From: Cannabis sativa
Lineage: Eukaryota > Streptophyta > Magnoliopsida > Rosales > Cannabaceae
Direction: 5' to 3'
DNA length: 64,000 nt
NCBI RefSeq assembly: GCF_029168945.1
Contig: NC_083601.1
Location: 17,264,160 to 17,328,159, forward strand
The translations under genes were made by a program, and so were the position numbers. Position 1 is the first letter of the stretch. The number at the start of each line of letters is the position of its first letter. A model generated the notes under the pieces. That model saw only the letters and a program-made list of their open reading frames with translations, had not been told where the DNA came from and did no database searches. Shown here one piece after another: positions 60,646 through 64,000 of this stretch.

Positions 60646-60998
60646 TTTTTATTTTTTCAAGCCCAGCCCACTAACTATCCAGTATGAAGAAGAAGACTCC
60701 AGTAGCACAGATACTATAGTATATAGAATCGGAGTAAATTAATGGAAAAATATAATGAAATAAATGAAGAATAATCAGAATTAATATTTATAATATGTTG
60801 TTTACTACAATATATTGTTTAAAAATGAAATAATAATGATTTATCTTGTTCACTTTATCTAAAAACGTAATCAACTCTTTTGAGTTAAATTATATTATAT
60901 GGTAATTATCTTGTAAGGCATATTTTAAAGGATAAAATTGTGATTATATATTTTAATATTAAAAAATAAAACAAATAATAAAAATCATTATCACATTC
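60646..60998 (+). repeat. Third copy of the dapF leader plus hAT-like MITE fragment
   Basis: From TTTATTTTTTCAAGCCCAGC onward it matches 34975-35031 and then the hAT-like insert (60702-60998). It stops at ATCATTATCACATT, where the match to 35296 ends. It has an extra block at 60793-60830 (ATGTTGTTTACTACAATATA region) not seen in the units. The DNA is non-coding and sits exactly at the border of minisatellite copy 2. Confidence 0.8.
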
Positions 60999-61004
60999 CT
61001 ATAA

Positions 61005-64000
61005 TTGCATCACCTAATCAGGTGAGCCCATGCCATAATCTGGCACCAATATCGCATTGTCTAATCAAACGAGCCCGTACCTACGCCCGGTACTTATCAT
61101 ATGTCAGTGACGCCCGTACCTACACCCAATACGTCATCAGGAAAATCGCATCACCTAATCAGGTGAGCTCATACCTACACTCGGTACTCATCATATATCA
61201 CCGACGCCAGTACTTACGCCCAGTACATCGCCAGGAAAATCGCATCACCTAATCAGGTGAGCTCGTACCTACGCTCGGTACTCATCATATATCACTGACG
61301 CCCGTACTTACACCCAGTACGTCGCTAGGAATTGCATCACCTAATCAGGTCAGCTCGTACCTGTTGGAATTATTTTACCAGGATCTAGATTTACTACCAT
61401 GTGTGTTATTTAACATCCTAATATGAATTTCTAAAATAATGTTATTTAAACACATAAAAGTTATGAGAAACCTTACAGTGGGTGCAGCGGAATTAAATGA
61501 CTCATTTCGCTAAGATCTCTAACCCTTGTATCATTTCTGTAGCAGAGTATCACCAAGATCTGAGCCCGATTCTCCTTCTTATTGATTGGATTCTTCAGAG
61601 TCTTACATACTATGATTGAGGACCAACTTGATGTGTGTGGGCACTTACTCTATCACTCAAGGTATGAAAATATGAAGAGAAGAAGAGGAGAATGTGGTTT
61701 TGGCTAGGGTTAGGAAGGAGACTCAAATTTTATCTGAAGGAATGAGATGCATTATCTTTTCCCTTAAGCCCACACTACCTATTTATAGGAAACCATCTAG
61801 GGTTAGGTTAGGTTTATTTGGCATTAAAATAATGAAAAAAATAAATGGTAAATATGCTATATAGTGGCCGGCCATGTATGGATATTGGGCCCCACTTTGC
61901 AATTTTACCATTTTCTCATTTTTCCATCTCATTTTCTCAAAAATGCCAATTTTCCAATTTAACTATTTAAATGCCAATTCTAATTATTTAATAACTAAAA
62001 ATTAATTATTAAATAATATTGTCATTTAATATATTTATTAATTAGACTTATCAAAGTCTCTTAATTAACAAATAAACCTTAGAAACTCTTTCTTCACAAG
62101 CCCTTGCTTAGTGAACAAATTCATAAACTAGACATAGTCTAATTTTAGAATTATAATTGATTAACTAGAATCAATTAACTGAGTCTTACAAGCAGTTTGT
62201 CTCAACTAGTATGGGGCCATGGGCCTATATAACCGAGCTTCTAATAAGCAAACCTAGAATTTACCAAGTAAATCCACTAACTTATTAATTCCTTATTGCA
62301 TCCACTTATAGAACTTGGAATTGCACTCTCAGTTACATAGAACGCTCTATATGTTCCACGATATAGATACACTATTAATTATCCATTGTTATAATCCCAA
62401 TAATCAATGATCCTCTATAGATGATCTACATTGCATAGGGATAAAATTATCGTTACACCCTTTCAATGTATTTTATCCTTAAAACACTTGGCCACCTATA
62501 AATGATATTATAGTGAAGTAATATAATCACTAAAATGAGCGCTCTATCATTTATCTCTATTTACCAAGCTCGAAGAAAATCACCGTTTCACTTCTAAATA
62601 CCTATAGAAGCTATAGATTCCATATCTATGATTAGCGCTCCCACTGAATTGCACTATCATGTTCCCAAAATGTACGTATCACCCTGACCAAAAAGTAGGC
62701 TTAACTAACAAATCAAAGAACACAAATAACACTCTTGAGATCGAACCTAACCATGTCAGGATTAAGATCATTTGATCTAGGATCAACTAGGTGATATTAA
62801 ATTGAATAAATATTATGGTAAATTTATCATATCTAATCCAAGTTCAATATCGGTCCCTTCCAATGTATACTCCATACATCCGATCCTTGTAAACTTTTCC
62901 AATGCCCTGGAATGGACATAACACTTATCCAAGGTGTGAGTGTACCTATCGTTAATTATCATGCCAGTCTAAATCCAGTGAACTGACAAATCAGGGAATT
63001 AAACTTTCGAACATATAATCATGATTATATTTCAATGTGCTGACAACACTATAATCATGAACAAATACATATATTCTAGACTTAATAGAATTTATACATT
63101 AAATATAAACATGAAATAAATCATGTGAACCATGCAACATAAATGTGATTTCTGATCTTTATTAATTAGTAAATCTGATTATATTGAAATGGATTTTATT
63201 TAGGGCACAAAACCCAACAATACCTACACTCGGTACTCATCATATATCACTGACGCCCGTACTTACGCCCAGTACGTCGCCAGAAAAATTGCATCACCTA
63301 ATCAGGTGAGCCCATATATCACATGCATAATAACATCACATTTTCAATATTCAACCAATCAGTATTTTCATTATATAACAATATTAACTATATCTCAATA
63401 TTAATCAATTCATAACAATACTAATTATATTACATACAACGTACTATGCAGTACAATATACTTTTCTTACTTTTAATCCAGGTTCATACATTTCGGCCAA
63501 CCCAAGTGGATAACTATCCCCGATAATCTCAGCCCTATGTCACAACAATGGTAAACCAATAAGTGCTTACCCCAATATTAACTATGTCTCAGCCCTAAGA
63601 CAATCTAGGGTTTTCTACGAAATCCCGCGGTATAAATACTCTAAAATAAAACTTATATTCTAGCTCTAAAACATACATCATATTGTAGAGCTCATTGCAA
63701 GCTTCAAAAGGGTATGTAGAACGTCCAAAACGGACACCCGAGTCAAAAGTTATAACAAAAATACGATTTCTGATCTCCTAGAAATTTCTAAAAACTATAA
63801 AACTCGAAAATCCCAATTTTAGTACTCACGGAAACACTACCAAAACTTATCCAAATCACTCCAAACTTCACAGGGCGCATATATACCATAAATATTACCA
63901 TCCTTACATAACAGAAATTAAAATCGAGCCCTTAAATGAAAAATGCCATTAACGTTCAGACTAAGCTTTAAAAAGTTTAAAACTCGATTTCTAACTAAAA
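61005..64000. repeat. Large minisatellite-bearing repeat, copy 2, running off the window
   Basis: It matches 55275-60160 apart from point changes and the missing nested solo LTR. It lacks the left part of copy 1 (54475-55275). Minisatellite units lie at 61010-61361 and 63220-63310. No gene is recognised. Confidence 0.85.
61362..63219 (-). mobile_element. Solo LTR in copy 2, minus orientation, 1858 bp
   Basis: Same insertion point and ends as 55634-59393 (TGTTGGAATTATTTTACCAG to AAAACCCAACA, with GTACC and ATACC flanks). It has an empty AGATA where copy 1 carries the nested LTR, so this copy arose by duplication of the host repeat after the first insertion. Confidence 0.88.

Overview
The window is nuclear DNA from a flowering plant, most likely a eudicot. 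The evidence is very AT-rich sequence, Ty1/copia and Ty3/gypsy retrotransposons of plant lineages, plant-type MITEs, a plant S-protein-homologue (SPH) gene family, and spliced fragments of plastid-type plant genes. Fragments resembling the VTE2/aromatic prenyltransferase family and the style of the repeats are compatible with a rosid such as Cannabaceae, but that placement is inference only. The only intact non-transposon coding sequences I can support are two nearly identical SPH genes.

Layout. 1-4914: the end of a hAT-like MITE, then a decayed Ty1/copia element on the minus strand with one surviving short LTR. 4915-6755: AT-rich DNA with three small DNA-transposon relics. 6756-17069: a complete, young Sirevirus-type copia element (minus strand, two 1.13-kb LTRs, TSD GGTTT) with gag-pol, an extra downstream ORF, repeated polypurine tracts and hairpin repeats in the LTR. 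17138-18026: a long-armed foldback element. 18265-48950: a direct tandem duplication of a roughly 12-kb unit (unit 1 18265-36631, unit 2 36632-48950), with the 7-bp word ATATTAT at both outer ends and at the central junction. Each unit carries MITEs, tandem and foldback repeats, broken pieces of diaminopimelate epimerase (dapF), a broken VTE2-like prenyltransferase, a long GA microsatellite and one SPH gene. The units differ by clean insertions: a 6.27-kb gag-protease-only gypsy element and a 309-bp MITE only in unit 1, and an Emigrant-like MITE only in unit 2.

49124-53880: a decayed Ty3/gypsy element of Tat type on the plus strand, interrupted by an LTR piece related to the gypsy LTR of unit 1. 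53880-54474: a LINE ORF1 relic. 54475-64000: a minisatellite-bearing repeat present twice, each copy hit by the same 1.86-kb solo LTR; the first solo LTR is itself hit by a second one in the opposite orientation. Between the two copies sit a CACTA end fragment and a third copy of the dapF leader plus its hAT-like insert.

Functionally this is accessory, transposon-dominated DNA. I see no operon-like or defence-like system. The most interesting material is the recent tandem duplication with mapped breakpoints and datable unit-specific insertions, the dapF/prenyltransferase fragment mosaic, and the structured non-coding parts of the two young LTR elements.
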